From NCBI RefSeq assembly GCF_000499385.1, contig NW_013651785.1, positions 61,244-107,796 on the forward strand: 46,553 nt of DNA. Direction: 5' to 3'. This document shows positions 20,601 through 33,254 of this stretch, one piece after another. Source of the DNA: Eimeria necatrix. Taxonomy: Eukaryota; Apicomplexa; Conoidasida; Eucoccidiorida; Eimeriidae. A program made the translations under genes and the position numbers. Each line of letters starts with the position of its first letter. The first letter of the stretch is position 1. Below the pieces are notes generated by a model that was given only the letters and a program-made list of their open reading frames with translations, was not told the origin of the DNA and made no database searches.

Positions 20601-23395
20601 TGTGCAGCCGCAGCTGCGCGTGGAAGGCCCCCGAAAAATTTTAATGACCAGGAAAGCTTGAGCAGCATCACTATGCAACGAGACCGTAAGCAAGTGGTGA
20701 AGGCGGCCTGGCGCAGTATCTCTTTTCCTAGCAGTGGAGTTTCCAGCACCTTGAAGTGCCGTGTTGTCTTTACCATGTTCGAGGTTTCGTGAAACATCAA
20801 TTGTTTCGCCAGTCTGTGTATTCACAACAATGTAAGAAGATTGCTAGCGCGCATAGAACTTGGGATAGTTATGCCTTGAAACCACTCCAGGAACTGCGCT
20901 GTGTGACTGTTTTGCGAGTCATAAGTGACTGCCTTTTGCATTAAATGCCCAAGTTCTACTACGGGTTTTTTTTCTATGGTAGAATCGAGTCAGCACAAGC
21001 CAAAGCATCGTTGCTGCGTGTGTAAGTGTGTTCGTTCTTGTGTCTATAGCAGTGGAAGGCGACTGAAAATTTGCCCCTTTCGTGCTATGGTATGTGACAT
21101 TGATTGTTCCAAAGTGCGAACGGCCATTCGGGGCACTTTCCTGGGGCTTCGGAGAAATGATTACCTGCGGTTTCACAGAGACAAGTGGCCCGCAGGTAGG
21201 AAAGTCGCACGCCCCGCTTTCAGCAAGCACATACGCACTAGACGCTTGTTCGATTGGGCCTCTACGCGTTTATCCAAATTAATCTTCTGATGTAACCGAG
21301 TAAAGCTAGTCCGAATCTGTACCTGGGAGACCAGTCGGCCGTAGCCGAAAACCTAGCAAGCTTGTAGGTGCGAGGTCTACTGTAGTATCGGTCAACTGTC
21401 CTTCCGATTCAGTCTAAGTCTATTGGGATTCAAATAAATTATTAAAAGCACTTTTAGTTCAATTTTCCTCACGGCGAAGCTTGCCAGCTTTGATGGCCGT
21501 GCACTGGAGCCTTGTTGCGGGCTGCAGTATGATCGTTCGCACCGATGCAGAGCTCCCCACTAAGTAATTAATTTTCGTGGCTTATGGATACATTGTTTTG
21601 CTCAAGTTTGTCTTTTTAGTCACAGTATTAAATAATGTAGACGAAACGACACGCCGGGAGCGCAGGCGCGAGCACTAGGGGTGATGAGGCCTACTTCCTC
21701 CTTTGTGCTTCTACTATTCTGTCTGTTCTATGCATGCGGTAACAACTCTTCGGCACTTTATAGCTTGTAGCCAGGAAATGGCCTATTATGCTTCAGTGGG
21801 GTCCCCCCACTCTACCATGGCATGTTTGCCAGCTACAAGCTGCAAAGTCGGCACAGGATATCCTGAGTAATTCCTCAGGGTGACCTGCGAACACTTCCAG
21901 TTCCTCACCTAAAATAACAAATAATCGTCGCACAAATGAGACTAAACCTAAATAATTTGCACTTGAGCGCGTGTGAACTCCTGGCAGGTGCTGGGAAGGC
22001 AGAAAATTCACAAAACGGTTATCCTCATGTTCATCTAGGTGACCTCAAGGACGCCCAAAGGCTCACGCTGGAGGATATACTGACAGTACAAGAATCTGGT
22101 ACAGCCTGGGCTGTTTCAGCCCGAGTGTGAACAGCCTGAAGGGCCCAAACTGTCGAAAATCGGCAGCACGATCGGACGAAACGAAGGACAGTCCTTTGCT
22201 GGGTGCAGTGCGACTGCAGGCGTGTTCAATGAACTGCTTTGGGCCTGCGACGGAACCGCCTGGGACACAGTTGGCTGTCTGACCCTGAGAGACGCAATAT
22301 TTTGCTTGTCTAACTACTACATCATTGACCGACTGAATTACAAGCGTGGCTTCTCAAAAAGCACTTGGATTGAGAGAGATGGCAGCGACCTCGGGATGTT
22401 GGTGAGGTGCTGTGCATACTCATACGCAATTGTGAACGCAAATGCAGATCTAGTTTTGCTGGTTCGGTGCTCGGTACATCTTTTCAGCGTGCGAAAAAAT
22501 AAGCCATCATTAACACGGAAGTGGTTCAGCAGTTCATTGTCATAAATGCGCAATTTGTTGTTCGGCGGACTTCAAGCTCCAGACACTTGCTCAACTTTAT
22601 CTTGGCAGTACAGCGCCACAATGACAGGCACTGCAGGAATCTTCTGCGTTGCGCCTTCAATAGGATCTGTTCTCGTGGTGCCAGCCCGAAGTGACAGTCG
22701 GGCACACGCAGTCTAAGGCCAACTGCCAAGCGGCAATGCCAAATCTAAGCCTTGCCTTTCCCTCAGCCCAGTGCAAGTAAGGGCAGTCCCTTTCTTCCCT
22801 ACATAATATGCGGCTGCACCGCAGCGTGGTGCTGCAGCAGTTCAGAGCACCACCAGCAGTTCAGAGCCGCCTAGACTTGGGAAGCACTGTGACACTGCTC
22901 AGCACATTTGCTGTCCAGAACATTTGGCCATATGCGGCTCCATCACGTGAAAATAAGCAAAAAGAATGCGTTTCAGAGCTTTTGGGTGCAGCTTTAGTAG
23001 CCAGCCAAGAACGTTTCAAGCCTTTTCTCTGCGGCTGGGCAGGCGGTTCACACGTGTCGTCAACCGTTCGGTCTTCCACAGTCCCCACTGCGACATGATC
23101 ATCGCTGCTTCCGCGCTCATTTCCGTCTTCATGCTCTTTTTTTAAACCAATATTAGCCGCAGCTGGCCCGCAGCCAGCCAGCTTTGGCCAGGATCGCCGA
23201 AGGCTGCTTACGGCGGTGTGCTGGCGCGCCGAAATTGGCTGCGCCTCTACGCCTCACAAAAACTCATTTTGAACACAATCAATTGCATATACTTTCTTCA
23301 TTGCTGCAATGAACCAGCCTTTTGTCTCAGTTGCAAATTGCTGAGATAGCTGCTCTCACGTACAGCTCCACCGCAGCTGTAGTGGCCTGTTTTCC
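20601..23395. other. 2.8 kb with no recognised gene
   Basis: Unique sequence. Frames of up to 120 codons occur on both strands without motifs. A segment near 21,300-21,390 has a 5S-rRNA-like phrase (GTACCTGGGAGACC) but no full 5S fold. 3' flank of the carrier gene at the right. Confidence 0.4.
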
Positions 23396-25549
23396 CTACG
23401 CCTCGTAGTAACGGCAGTAGACATTACGCGCAGTCTGCATGAAGAGGAATGTCATGAAAAGAGATCCCGAGTGAAAGAGTGTGCGAGCTCCCACGCCCGC
23501 AAAACAGCCCCTAAGGCCTTCAGATCTGAACAAAGAGGCCAAACCCTGAGCACACGAACAGAACAGCGGCGGCCCTTCACTCTTTCCCGTACACAGGAAT
23601 ACGCATACGCAAAAGCAAAGAGAATAAGCAGCAGCAGGCAGCCATGTGCTGTTAGAGACTCTGCAAGACCCCACATGGAAGAAATTTCTGTAGTAGAAAG
23701 GCTGCTCGCGGCATTGGGAGTTTTCCATTTGAACCTGAAGCCTGAGAAGAAGTGCCGCGACATCAGACTCGCAAAGAGAAAACGTCTCGACCAGGTCAAA
23801 AGGCCTCGCAAGTGCACGCCGCATATTGTTGAAGTATTTATTTATGCAGTGATATGTGGAATCAGACTCTTGCCCTTAACAAAAAGGATCTGTGCAACTC
23901 CTCCTATCAAGGCAAGCCACCTTACCAGATCTCTCCATGGATTTCAGTATCGTCCAGGCAACTGATACACAGCGATCTATGTTCTTTGGTTGATTCTGCG
24001 TCTTACTTCTTAAATTCAGAAAGAATGTAAATGTCAATCAGCAGCAGCACTGATATTCTGCTGCGCAAGTCGGATCCTGTAGATTTGGCTCACCTCAGTT
24101 TCACCTTGTCCAAAGGCGCAGTCAAGAAAGCAGCGGCGCCAGCAGCTGCACCTGCGACGGAGGCGTCAATAAGTGGGCAGCATTCTGCAGTTGGCGACTT
24201 TGGGGAAGCGACGTCAGAGCCTCTTAGGCTGTTTGCAATCTTTCCGAATTGCTGCGGAGCAGAAATTGATGCAGCAAAGCAGTGACAAAGACACCGGTAC
24301 AAAGAAGGCTCGACACTGTGGCGAAAATGTTGCAAAACGAAAAAAAACGACGGAGTTAGGGATAAGGAAGCCACTATTTTCTCCCCATTCACTCATTCCT
24401 AGGAAAAGTGACTTGAACTTGCGATCGCCAGTTCTTTTCCACTTGTGCTTGTTAATGCACTTGGACTGCTGCGACAAGCTCACATGATTCAGGGTGAAGA
24501 AAATCGCGCTGAAGGGGCCAAAAGATAAAAGTGTGGCGCCGTAGCCGCGGTAAAGGCCGCGGAACCCGCCGGCAGTGGCCACGTCAGCCAGAGTTGGTTT
24601 TCGCTTGCAGAATTCCCCCGGACGCAGCGTTGAGTACACCTGTTGAGTCCACAAATATTAATGATGACAATAACAATAACAATAATAATAATAAATAATA
24701 GGACTCTCTAGGGAAAAGTGGCTGTGAGAAGCCACCGGCAGCCTTTGGGCTCGCCAAGCAGCAAATGCATTCAACTTTGGCTCCGCTACCCCCGCAGCCT
24801 TCTTGGGTGCGCCATTTGGTGTCCATTAATACCATTTCAGCCGAAGTCCAACGGGTTTCCAGAAACCCTAAACCCTAAACCCTAAACCCTCTTTCTTCTT
24901 CGGCTGCAGAGCCGCAAGGTGTACCTGCAGTCTTTCCTTGCAGACATCCATGGGGAGGTAGAAGACGCAAGAAATGGCTTCGGCAGAAAAGCCGCAGACG
25001 GAGTCCAGCAGCAACGCGGAGAGAAAGGTTTGGTCTGCTGCTGCTGACTGCGCATCTTCGCCCCTTGAAAGCTTCAAAAAGCGGGACTTGAGGATTTCGT
25101 AGGTGCTGAAGTAAAGGCAAGTCGCGGGCACTGCCAGGGCAGAGGTCACGCTGCAGAGACAACGCCAATCAGCAGAAGAGCGGGGCTTTCTCGCAGGCCC
25201 TGCGCGGGGCCTCGCGCGGGCAAAAGAGGGGGAAATGGCTGCGGCTTTTCGCTTACGCAAACCCCCTGTAGAGCCCGGCGACGCCGTCAGCCTTCCAGAT
25301 CGAGGAGAGTGTCAGTGCTGTCTTTGAGCCGCTCAGTTTCCACTTTCGAGTCCCCAAAGTCTTCGTCTGGACTTGAATAACTGCCTTTGCAGTGTCCAGC
25401 GGATGCATTACGAGTCGCGACAGCAAACCCGCCATGGAGGCCGAGGCCATTGTGGCCGGCAGCCGCTGCTGGTCCGCCGGCAGCCACGGGTACCGCAGCG
25501 GCTCCTCCCCTGTTGCTGCAGCAGCAGCTGCTGCTGTTGCTGCTGCCAT
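23396..25549 (-). CDS. Mitochondrial carrier family (SLC25) protein, 349 aa, 6 exons
   Basis: Six-helix solute carrier of the inner mitochondrial membrane; substrate not assignable. Exons on the minus strand: 25,549-25,257, 25,150-24,925, 24,639-24,484, 24,251-24,094, 23,741-23,675 and 23,545-23,396. All phases join. The three signature repeats are HPLDTAKAVIQVQ, LPMDVCKERLQV (split by intron 2) and APLDKVKLRLQVQ (split by intron 4). Each repeat is followed by the usual second element: GVAGLYRGF, GFRGLYRGYGATLL and EGLRGCFAGVGARTL. The length is a little above the usual 300 because of an Ala-rich N-terminus encoded by a short CAG/CTG stretch. Intron 2 holds telomere-like repeats. The start at 25,549 (MAAATAA) is the first plausible Met before the carrier core; 25,447 is possible. 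Confidence 0.85.
24863..24890 (-). repeat. Four AAACCCT telomere-like units inside an intron
   Basis: Perfect heptamers in intron 2 of the carrier gene, about 35 bp past the donor. They are the only telomere-like repeats in the right-hand two thirds of the window. Confidence 0.92.
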
Positions 25550-26723
25550 GGCGGGCTTTGGAATAACGCAGCAAAGAGGCAGCGCCGGAAGGCTACGGAG
25601 CTGCAGGTGGCCTCTTGTTCCTGGGGAATGAAGGGACAGTGCGGTTAGGGCTGGAGACAGACAGCCGCGCCTGTGTCTTTGCACGGGAATGCAGAGGGGG
25701 GTAGTGGGAAAGCACTAGACACGTTTGTTCTGTGGCTTTCTATTAGATCTGTTCCTTCATTCTCCTGCAGGGGACACTGCGAGGAAAACCGGAAGTCGAT
25801 TTCAGGGTACCCCCATTTGAAATGCGGCGCGAGGGGGTTCTCTGCGTTGCTCCGGCCGTTCAGCCTTCCTAATTAATCTAAAGTGTACCTGAATTGGTCC
25901 TTTTAAACCACTGGTGAATGCCCACGCGCAGGAATGCCCGCAGAAGGGCTGATACCACTCGCTGCTGCATCGATAGCCAACCCACAACCCCGCGCAGGCC
26001 CGCTGCAGAGACTGCGTTTTCCCACACAGAAAACACTGCGACAGTGCAGCAAACCAAAATTGTCGTTTTGTAATTGGAGCATCAAGTTGCTGAATTATGA
26101 GCGTCAGCTCAAAGTACACGCCGCCACCCTGCCGCCGACACGGTCGGCTCCTCTCGGACCCCATGCATTGCTGCGTTGTTTGTAGCTTTTAGCCGCTCAT
26201 AGGTGCTTCTACTATCATATATTCTTGAAGATATCAACTATGCATGGTATTTGCCGGAAATGAGGCAACGGGTGCCAGCAACCACCAGCGGTAGGTAATG
26301 TCTTCGTGCACTATAATGTAATTCGTTCTTGTGGAGTATACAATTGCTTCAAAGAGCCCAAAGCTCATAAGCAAGGTTTCTGCATGAAATATTACTAGCA
26401 AGAAAGACTGCACGAGCATATCGAGGCAGGCGCAATGCACGTTTTGAGTGACGCTGCTGCAGCATTTCATCCAAGTTTGCTCGTCTTCACTGGGCACATT
26501 GGCTTATTCGCGTGTCGACCAGATCTTGTGATATCGATATAAAATATGCAAGAAGATTGATGTCTACTTGAATCGTCTGTACAGCCCAAAGGCTCACATT
26601 TCGCGCGGTGCTTTTCCTGAATGGACGCAAGGCGGCACGTTCCAGTGGCGTCTGTGATTAAGAGCAAACATATATCCCGCAAATTTGAAAACCCTGCTGC
26701 CCAACTCCGTGAGCTGTAAAGGC
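25550..26723. other. Shared divergent 5' region of carrier and protease genes
   Basis: 1.17 kb between two start codons facing away from each other. Both promoters must lie here unless 5' exons are missing. I see no conserved motif and no gene. Confidence 0.5.
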
Positions 26724-28528
26724 ATGGAGCGGGCCGGCGTGCGGCGGCTCCTGATGCTGTTATTTGGCGCCATCGCTGCATTAGCGACTAGAGCGTTTGG
26801 GCGTCTGCCACTGAGAAAGCACCAAAGAGTCCTTTCAAGTACGCAATTTGATTATTAAATGCGCACAGCAGCGTGCAATTCCCACCTGCAGAAGCCTTCC
26901 GCGAATCCAATCAGCCTGATGAACCGGATTCAGATTCGCAGATTGTTTCACTGCCGCTTGCAACTGACGGCAGTCTGCAGTGAGTTCGTCTCTATCTTCC
27001 CGGAACTGTGGCGTTTTTATAACTCAACTGTTTAGGTTCTTTGGGCAGATTGCGATAGGGACGCCGCCCCAAGCTTTCCGGGTTCTCTTCGACACTGGTG
27101 CGTGTGCAGACAGCCCCCGCCTCTTGCGTTTCTCGAGCCCTCCTGCTGCAGGCAGCGCCCACACTTGGGTTCCCTCGACGGGCTGCACTGCAGCTTCTTG
27201 TTTGCAGCACCGGCGGTTCAATCCGGACATGTCTGAGACTTTCAGAAAAGTGTTTGCCGGCAACTTGCAAGTGCAGGAAGCCAGGCGCGTGACCTACGCC
27301 TCCGGCTCCGTGGACTCTTTCACTTGCAAGGACTCTCTGCATCTGCGAAACATCACGCAAGTTCTGAAATTGCTCAAGTCGGAGACAGCGGCAGAGCCAA
27401 AGGGGCAAATGAACTGCTGCTGAACTTTCTGCAGGATTCCTAGCCGCGAGTTTGGCGCAGTGATCCGTCAGCCGGAGCATCCGTTTTCTGAACTTCGTGA
27501 GCAGCAAAGTGTCCATTAAAAGTAGTTGAGTTAATTGCATTTGTTGCAGCCTTTGACGGCATTATCGGCCTCGGTATTTCTCGGCGTTCTGTCAACTTGT
27601 CTTGGACAAAAAAGGAAGTTGAGTTTCAGGATTTCCGAGCGCAGAGGGGGGCCTTTCGCTGGCGGAGGAAATGGCCTCGCGGGGCTTCATCCGCGAGCCC
27701 GTGTTCTCGATGGCTCTTCCCGCGGACTTGTTTTCAGAAGGGGAAATAACTTTCGGGGGGTTCAATTCCCAGTGAGTTGCATGCATGCATGCGGGTGCCT
27801 CGGGCTGCCGACTCCGGCTGAAAACGCTGTTTCCGCCCCCAGCCACTTCTATCCAGAAGCCGAGATTGCCTGGTTTCCCCTCATCTCGCAGAGTCGCTGG
27901 GAGCTGGGGCTGTGGGACGTGCGCGTGGACGAGGCCAGCCTGGGGCTCTGCAGCCCTCAGGCTCCCTGCGGCGCAGTGGTGGACTCCGGCACTGCGGGGG
28001 TGGGGGTTTCGGGGGAGTTGGCGGAGCAGCTTTTGAACAGGATTGGGGCTTTTTCTCTTTGCAATTCGACGGACAAGTCCGAAATGAAACGCCTTTCCTT
28101 CCTCCTGGCGCCTTTTCCCGGCGAAGACCCCACTGAGTTCGCTCTGGACCCTCCCGACTACTTCGACGCCTCCCGCTCGCGCGGCCCTTCCCCTGACTGC
28201 CCCGTGGCCTTCACGCCGCTGCAGCTGCCCCCTGGCCAGGGCCACACGTTTGTGCGTCCACGGCGCAGCGCTCGCTGCCGCCACTTCAACTCATTCTCCG
28301 CACTTCAGGTCTTGGGAAACGTTTTCTTGCGAAAGCTCTACGCCGTCTTCGACCTCGGGCGGGCCCGCATTGGTGAGCCGCTTCTCACGGACAGCAGCCA
28401 CTCCAACTCAGAGAAATGCCACTTCAGGATTTGCAAAACGCCCCAACACGCAGCGACTCCCGCACGCCTTCCAGGCTCCACTGCGCCGCTACGGCCCCAC
28501 TGCAAACAGCGAAACAGCTTTTGCCTGA
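26724..28528 (+). CDS. Pepsin-like aspartyl protease (family A1), 430 aa, 10 exons
   Basis: Secretory-pathway endopeptidase. Exons: 26,724-26,838, 26,892-26,979, 27,036-27,097, 27,152-27,377, 27,435-27,496, 27,550-27,573, 27,630-27,771, 27,843-28,251, 28,309-28,372 and 28,428-28,528. All phases close. Signal peptide: ERAGVRRLLMLLFGAIAALA. Catalytic site 1 is DTGSAHTWVPS (Asp about 87, with the Gly codon split by intron 3). The flap Tyr lies in VTYASGSVDSF (about 137). GIIGLG follows, then FSMALPADLFSEGEITFGGFNS. Catalytic site 2 is VVDSGTAG (Asp about 287), and the C-terminal motif is VLGNVFLRKLYAVFDLGRARIGFA. A short pro-segment of about 45 residues precedes the FGQIAIGTPPQ entry. It could be an eimepsin or a Toxoplasma ASP homologue; the subgroup cannot be decided by eye. 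Exon 6 is only 24 bp. Confidence 0.9.
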
Positions 28529-29832
28529 ACGCCCTCCAAGTGGTGAAACTCCGCCAAACTAAAATAAAAGACTTCCCGTTTTGTACAAGACTAAACAGAG
28601 TCGCAGACGCATTGTGGCCTTCCGCGAGCTACTCCACACACCAGAACTTTCATCCCCAACGCTCAACAGAAAACCCTAAACTCATTCTTGGGTCTTTGGG
28701 CGATTAAAGCCCTCAAAACGCTAATAAAGCGGAGAGATCAACTTAAGAAACTACTTGCAATAGGGAAACGGCCAGCTACAGGCTGGCAGTTGGAGGCTGC
28801 TGGCCTGCTCGTCGTGCCAGACGCTAGCAGGTTGTGCAGTTACTGTCAGAGTAACCAGCAGCAAACAGATGGCCGCAACAAACTCTAAAGAGAATCTCGT
28901 TGCAAAGCTGCGAGTGCAAGCTGCGAGTTCGCAACACTAGTTGCACCGCAGTACTTGGCCCAGCGGACGCCGTCTTCATCTTACTTGGCCAGTACACTAC
29001 CTTAAAATCAGATCTTGAAACGCTACAGAATGCTAAGTTCCACAGTTTCTTTAGGGGCGGTTGGCACTGGCACTGGGACCTCACAGCTCAAGACCATCTC
29101 CACGAGAGAAAATTTAGCCAGCCAGGCAGTGTTGCCTGCTGTAGCTGCTTTTGCCCATTTATTCGTTTCATGTTGGGACACAAGCGTTTTCTCACTTCGT
29201 GCGCCACGTCTCAAGACATCCTACAAAGCAAACAGGTAGATGAAGTTGGGTTGAAAACTAACTAGACATAAATCGTCAACACAGCATCAAGTGAGCTCAA
29301 AAGCAGTGGTCTTTAGTAAGCAATAAGATCAACCAAATACTGAAAACGAAAAATTGCCGGCGGCAGGACGACGATCTGAAAACCTGTGGCCGAAGCTCAC
29401 TGATCCAGGTAACCTTAAATTTGGCACAGGGCAGCCGCTCAGGGCCCTTCATGAGCGACTGGCTTCTAATGCTATAACATATAGAGTGAAATGCTGCTGT
29501 GCCATTTTACTTTTGCTAATCTGCCAATGTTCATTTCTGCAGCCCTTGCAAGCAATGCATGCATCATGGACGAACTCTTCTGGGCAACCAGCTGCATGAG
29601 AAGCGTGGCTGGACGCAGTGTGCAGAAGCCAACATACAAGAGCGGAGAGCTTGTTCGTATTTAGTCACGACTTTTTGTACATTTCTTTTTTTGTGAAGTC
29701 TATCCAGCTTTGTAGAGCCGGGTAGGGAGTGCCGTAGGTTTTCGCAAGCTGAGTCGATGGGTGGTTGACAAGTTTCCCACTGCTGAGTTCTGCTACATTG
29801 GAAACATGGGATGAATTAAGCAAACCTTCACA
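28529..29832. other. 1.3 kb intergenic, no gene recognised
   Basis: 3' flank of the protease gene and 5' flank of the PUB gene. The frame at 28,900-29,265 has no domain or splice support. Confidence 0.45.
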
Positions 29833-30927
29833 ATGGAGACTATCTTGAGCGGAATCGCTGACGCCCCGATCAGCGATGCGGCTAAAAGGAAGGCCTACGA
29901 GTTGGTGCTTAAAATCGTAAATAAGTGAGGAAGCTGGATGCCCGAAGCAGACGCTTCTGCGGACTCTAAACTCTCACCTGACTATAGGCTGTGTGTATCA
30001 CAGAGCATGTTGTGCTGGGTTGTTTGTGCAGCATCGTCAAGGCTGCTCAAGAAGAGGACCCAAATCTCCCCAAGTTCAAATGGGTCAAGGCAAACAGCGG
30101 GTCAGCTCTGCGAGAAAAAGTGTTGAACGTCAGCCCTTTATTTCTGGAGCTTCTCAAAGCCCTTGGATTTCGTCAGAGGGTGGGGAGGCCTCCTCACGTT
30201 CAGAATGGCGCCCCTCAAGAGTACATTGTTTTAGAGGACAATGTCAGTATTGACGACTTGGCCAGCAACGCGCAGCTTATAGAGGCAGTACTTAGTAGCA
30301 TTCCAGAGGGTCAAAGTTCGGACTTACGGCCAGCCTCTTCATTGACTTCTCCAGGATCGGCTGGCCGGCAATCAGCGGGAAACCTGACTGACGGCCAAGG
30401 CACCGGCCAGCCACCCGCTCACCCGCTTGTATCGCGGTAGGCTACTTCTTCTGCTTCAACTTTATCATCTATTTTATTTGTCACATCCGAATGCATCTTT
30501 TTTTGATATTGTGCTTGGTATTTGTACGCATTAGCCTTCATAATCAGTTCATGTGTCACTTGCGGACTTGTGCTATGCGGGTCACAGGTCAAGCGCGTCC
30601 ACAGCTGCCCGCCGGCAGGATCCAGAGGCGGAGTTGGAGGCAATTAGACGAGAGCAGCAAGAGAGGTACAGACAGAGAGGGGCTGGGGGGTCTTCAGCAG
30701 CAGCACGGCCTTCTGCGGCAGGGAATGAGAACGGCTCGGGCCAGAACCAGTCGGGCGGCGGCTGGTTTTGGCAGAAGTTCGGCTGGGGGGGAGGCAGTGA
30801 CAGCAACAGTGGCCCCGACAACAATAATAACAACAACAGAGGACGAAGCACTTCTTCCCGGAGGCAGCCTCCCTCGAACAGGATGATGACGCTCCGTGAT
30901 CTGCCGCAGCCGCAGCGCCGTGGCTGA
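29833..30927 (+). CDS. PUB-domain protein, probable p97/Cdc48 cofactor, 278 aa, 3 exons
   Basis: PUB domains bind the C-terminal tail of the AAA ATPase p97/Cdc48 in ubiquitin-dependent turnover (family knowledge). Exons: 29,833-29,924, 30,032-30,436 and 30,588-30,927; phases 2 and 2 join correctly. The N-terminal 110 residues fit the PUB fold: YELVLKIVNNIVKAAQEEDP, then KFKWVKANSGSALREKV, then PLFLELLKALGFRQR and EYIVLEDN. The rest is Ser/Gly/Gln-rich linker, a charged helix (EAELEAIRREQQERYRQR), a Gly/Trp segment (GGGWFWQKFGWGGG), an Asn run, and the closing MMTLRDLPQPQRRG. I see no UBX, UBA or transglutaminase domain, unlike UBXD1 or PNGase. The protein may be a coccidian-specific PUB adaptor. 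The C-terminal MTLRDLPQPQ could be a short binding motif. Confidence 0.78.
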
Positions 30928-33254
30928 GGTTAAAGTGGAAGACTACTGGCCTCCGCATTTGCTGCTTTATATGAGCTTAGCTCCTCTTAAAGGGAGTTAA
31001 TAACGGTCACGCGTGCAGATGCGGGCCAAGGCTGTAGTCTTCGGGGTGGATAAACTTGGGTGCTCTGCGCCGCGACTAGTGAAGGCTGTCGGTCAAAGTT
31101 GCCACGCAAACACTGACAGTCTGATTGTCGCGGCGAAACACCTCGCGGCAGTGCATGCATTATGTGCGGAGTACAGGGAGTTAGTGTCCGCGCTGCAATT
31201 TCATTCTATTGAGGACGCAAAACCAAGAAGGTGCTGGGAAAACGCTGGTGAAAGGCGCACGGGACAAGGTTGGCGCCTTCACTTGGAGGCCTAAGCGCCG
31301 ACTCGCATATCTCTCAGCAGAATTTTAAGTTTTTCTTTCACAAGTATATATCGCCTTAAGCCAGAAAGAGGCCAAAGAGTAATTTTCGCCCTTGTGCTCA
31401 GCGGCCTGCAAGTGAAGTTCATGCATTCCTGGGAGTGTGCCCGCGGCATCTGCGAAGAGCCCTTTAGGTTGAAGTGCCCTTTGCATCGATACTTGGCTAG
31501 CTCTTTCAGCTGCGAGACCCGCGACTAGCTGCAGAGAATCTCAGGCAGCCTCTTGAGCACCTCAAATTGAACTGCTACCCTTTAAGTGCACACTTGCCAG
31601 CTCCTTACTGTTTTGCTTAGTACGAGCACAGCTATTGTTTCTGGGAGTTTTTGTAGAGCCAAATCGTGCTATTTGCTGCAGCAGGGTTACAGAACACGTG
31701 GACGTGTGGTCCAGAATTCACTCCACTTATGGACGCTGCTGAGAGAGGAAGTGAAGCGTCTATTTGGCTTACATGGCATGAACGTGCTGCACACTAGGCA
31801 GCTTAAGACTTGCGCATATCTCTGCAAGCATATCTTTGGGGACGTATTGTCCTCAAAGTGTTGCGAAATACTTGTTCTACACTGCTGCTAGATACTTCTG
31901 CTGAATATGCACGAGGGCAAACGTCATGGCGGTGAAAATTTGAGCCCACCACTCTTCCGAAGTGCTATAAATTCAAAGTGATAATGCTCTGGCTCTGAAG
32001 GGCATCTTTTACGATAACTCTGTTGCTGGGCATTTGTTACGATATCTACGTTGCTCGAAGTGACATGATAAGTTCCGCCTCGCTGTGGAACGTCCCTGTG
32101 ATGCGGTTGTGCCCCTGCCACCATAGTACGCACTGGGTTTCACGTGGTGTTCTCACTCACTTTTCTCTTGGTAGAGTTATATAAAGCTAGCTCACGGAAG
32201 GGATGGAACGCAGTTTGAGCGGGTGGGCCGCGCAGCAGTTGTCCACTGGGATGTTGTTTTGGATGGAGTAAAGGCCATCAGGCCATTTTTTGCGTGAAAT
32301 ATGCCCTGTCAAAGTAAATTACAAACATTGATATAAAGATAAATTATTCAGTGAAACTCTCGCTAAGCTTCCCCAGGGCACGCAATGGGATACCCAGTGC
32401 TCATCGCTGCCTCTTGTATGTGCCGGTGTGGCGTTGCGTGAAGTGGCTGCAGCTGCTGCTTTCATCGTTGTTAGATATTATCTAGACTTGAATGTGCGTA
32501 TTTGGTTCTGCTGTATATAGACCGCGCATTTCACACCTTGACATTTGTCTCGCTGATGATCATTGCGCTGCCCGTCTTCAATCAATCAAGGCGTCCTACG
32601 CAGGACTGAGTGGCGAGTAAAGCTCCTTACAGGCGCGTGTACGCCATTTCTTCGGGCACCCTCTATACTTATTGAAAGATCTCTAACTCCTCTGCTTGGG
32701 GACGGCGCCGGCAGCACGGGCAACGCGGGTAAATTTCAGTAGTGTCTGCTTTACGCATGCGCAGGCGTATTGAGCCGGGGCTCATTAGGGCTGATCCGCT
32801 GTCCTACTCTCGTGATTGAAAGCATACCAACCGTGTTCAAATTCGCTGTCGCGCTGCCCTTCAGCTACGGCTGGGCTGCTGGCGCTGTCTGACGCGCGCC
32901 CACTACCAAGCTACACTTCTTCACTCCTCGGCCCCGCTGCGGCTGATCTGCCAAGAATTGTGCACGCAGGGGCTGCACGGCTTCACTGCCGGATTCTTAA
33001 CGTGGTGTGAGGCAGCGGATTCCACGCTAGGCAGCCAAGCACACCGCTGGAGCTCTGCGCCTGGGGCACCTCGGCCAGCGAGTCTCGGCAGGTCGCATTT
33101 TGTCGAGCACATAGACAGGAACTTTTAAGACTTCTGTGTGCGCTAATAGAAACGGCAACAGCGCGGCATCAGCACTCCCGAGGGTCCTCAGCGGCCGCTG
33201 TTACAGCTGGGCAGTGCCTCTCATCTTTGTGCACTCATTGACTGGCTCGCAACC
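30928..33254. other. 2.3 kb intergenic, no gene recognised
   Basis: 3' flank of the PUB gene, then unique DNA. Frames at 31,013-31,294 and 31,586-31,891 are open but have no motif and no splice partners. The calcineurin B promoter is presumably at the right end. Confidence 0.4.

Noticed and set aside
20232..20825. 197-codon minus-strand frame
   Set aside because: Crosses the 245-bp tandem repeat and has no motif or coding-like composition.
21300..21390. 5S rRNA-like phrase GTACCTGGGAGACC
   Set aside because: Only the box C-like part is present; no matching 5' arm, no closing stem and no T-run terminator in the right place.
27755..27780. GGTTCAATTCC, T-loop-like sequence of a tRNA
   Set aside because: It is coding sequence (GGFNS) of the protease and no acceptor or anticodon stems surround it.
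27592..28284. 230-codon minus-strand frame
   Set aside because: Antisense shadow of the aspartyl protease exons.
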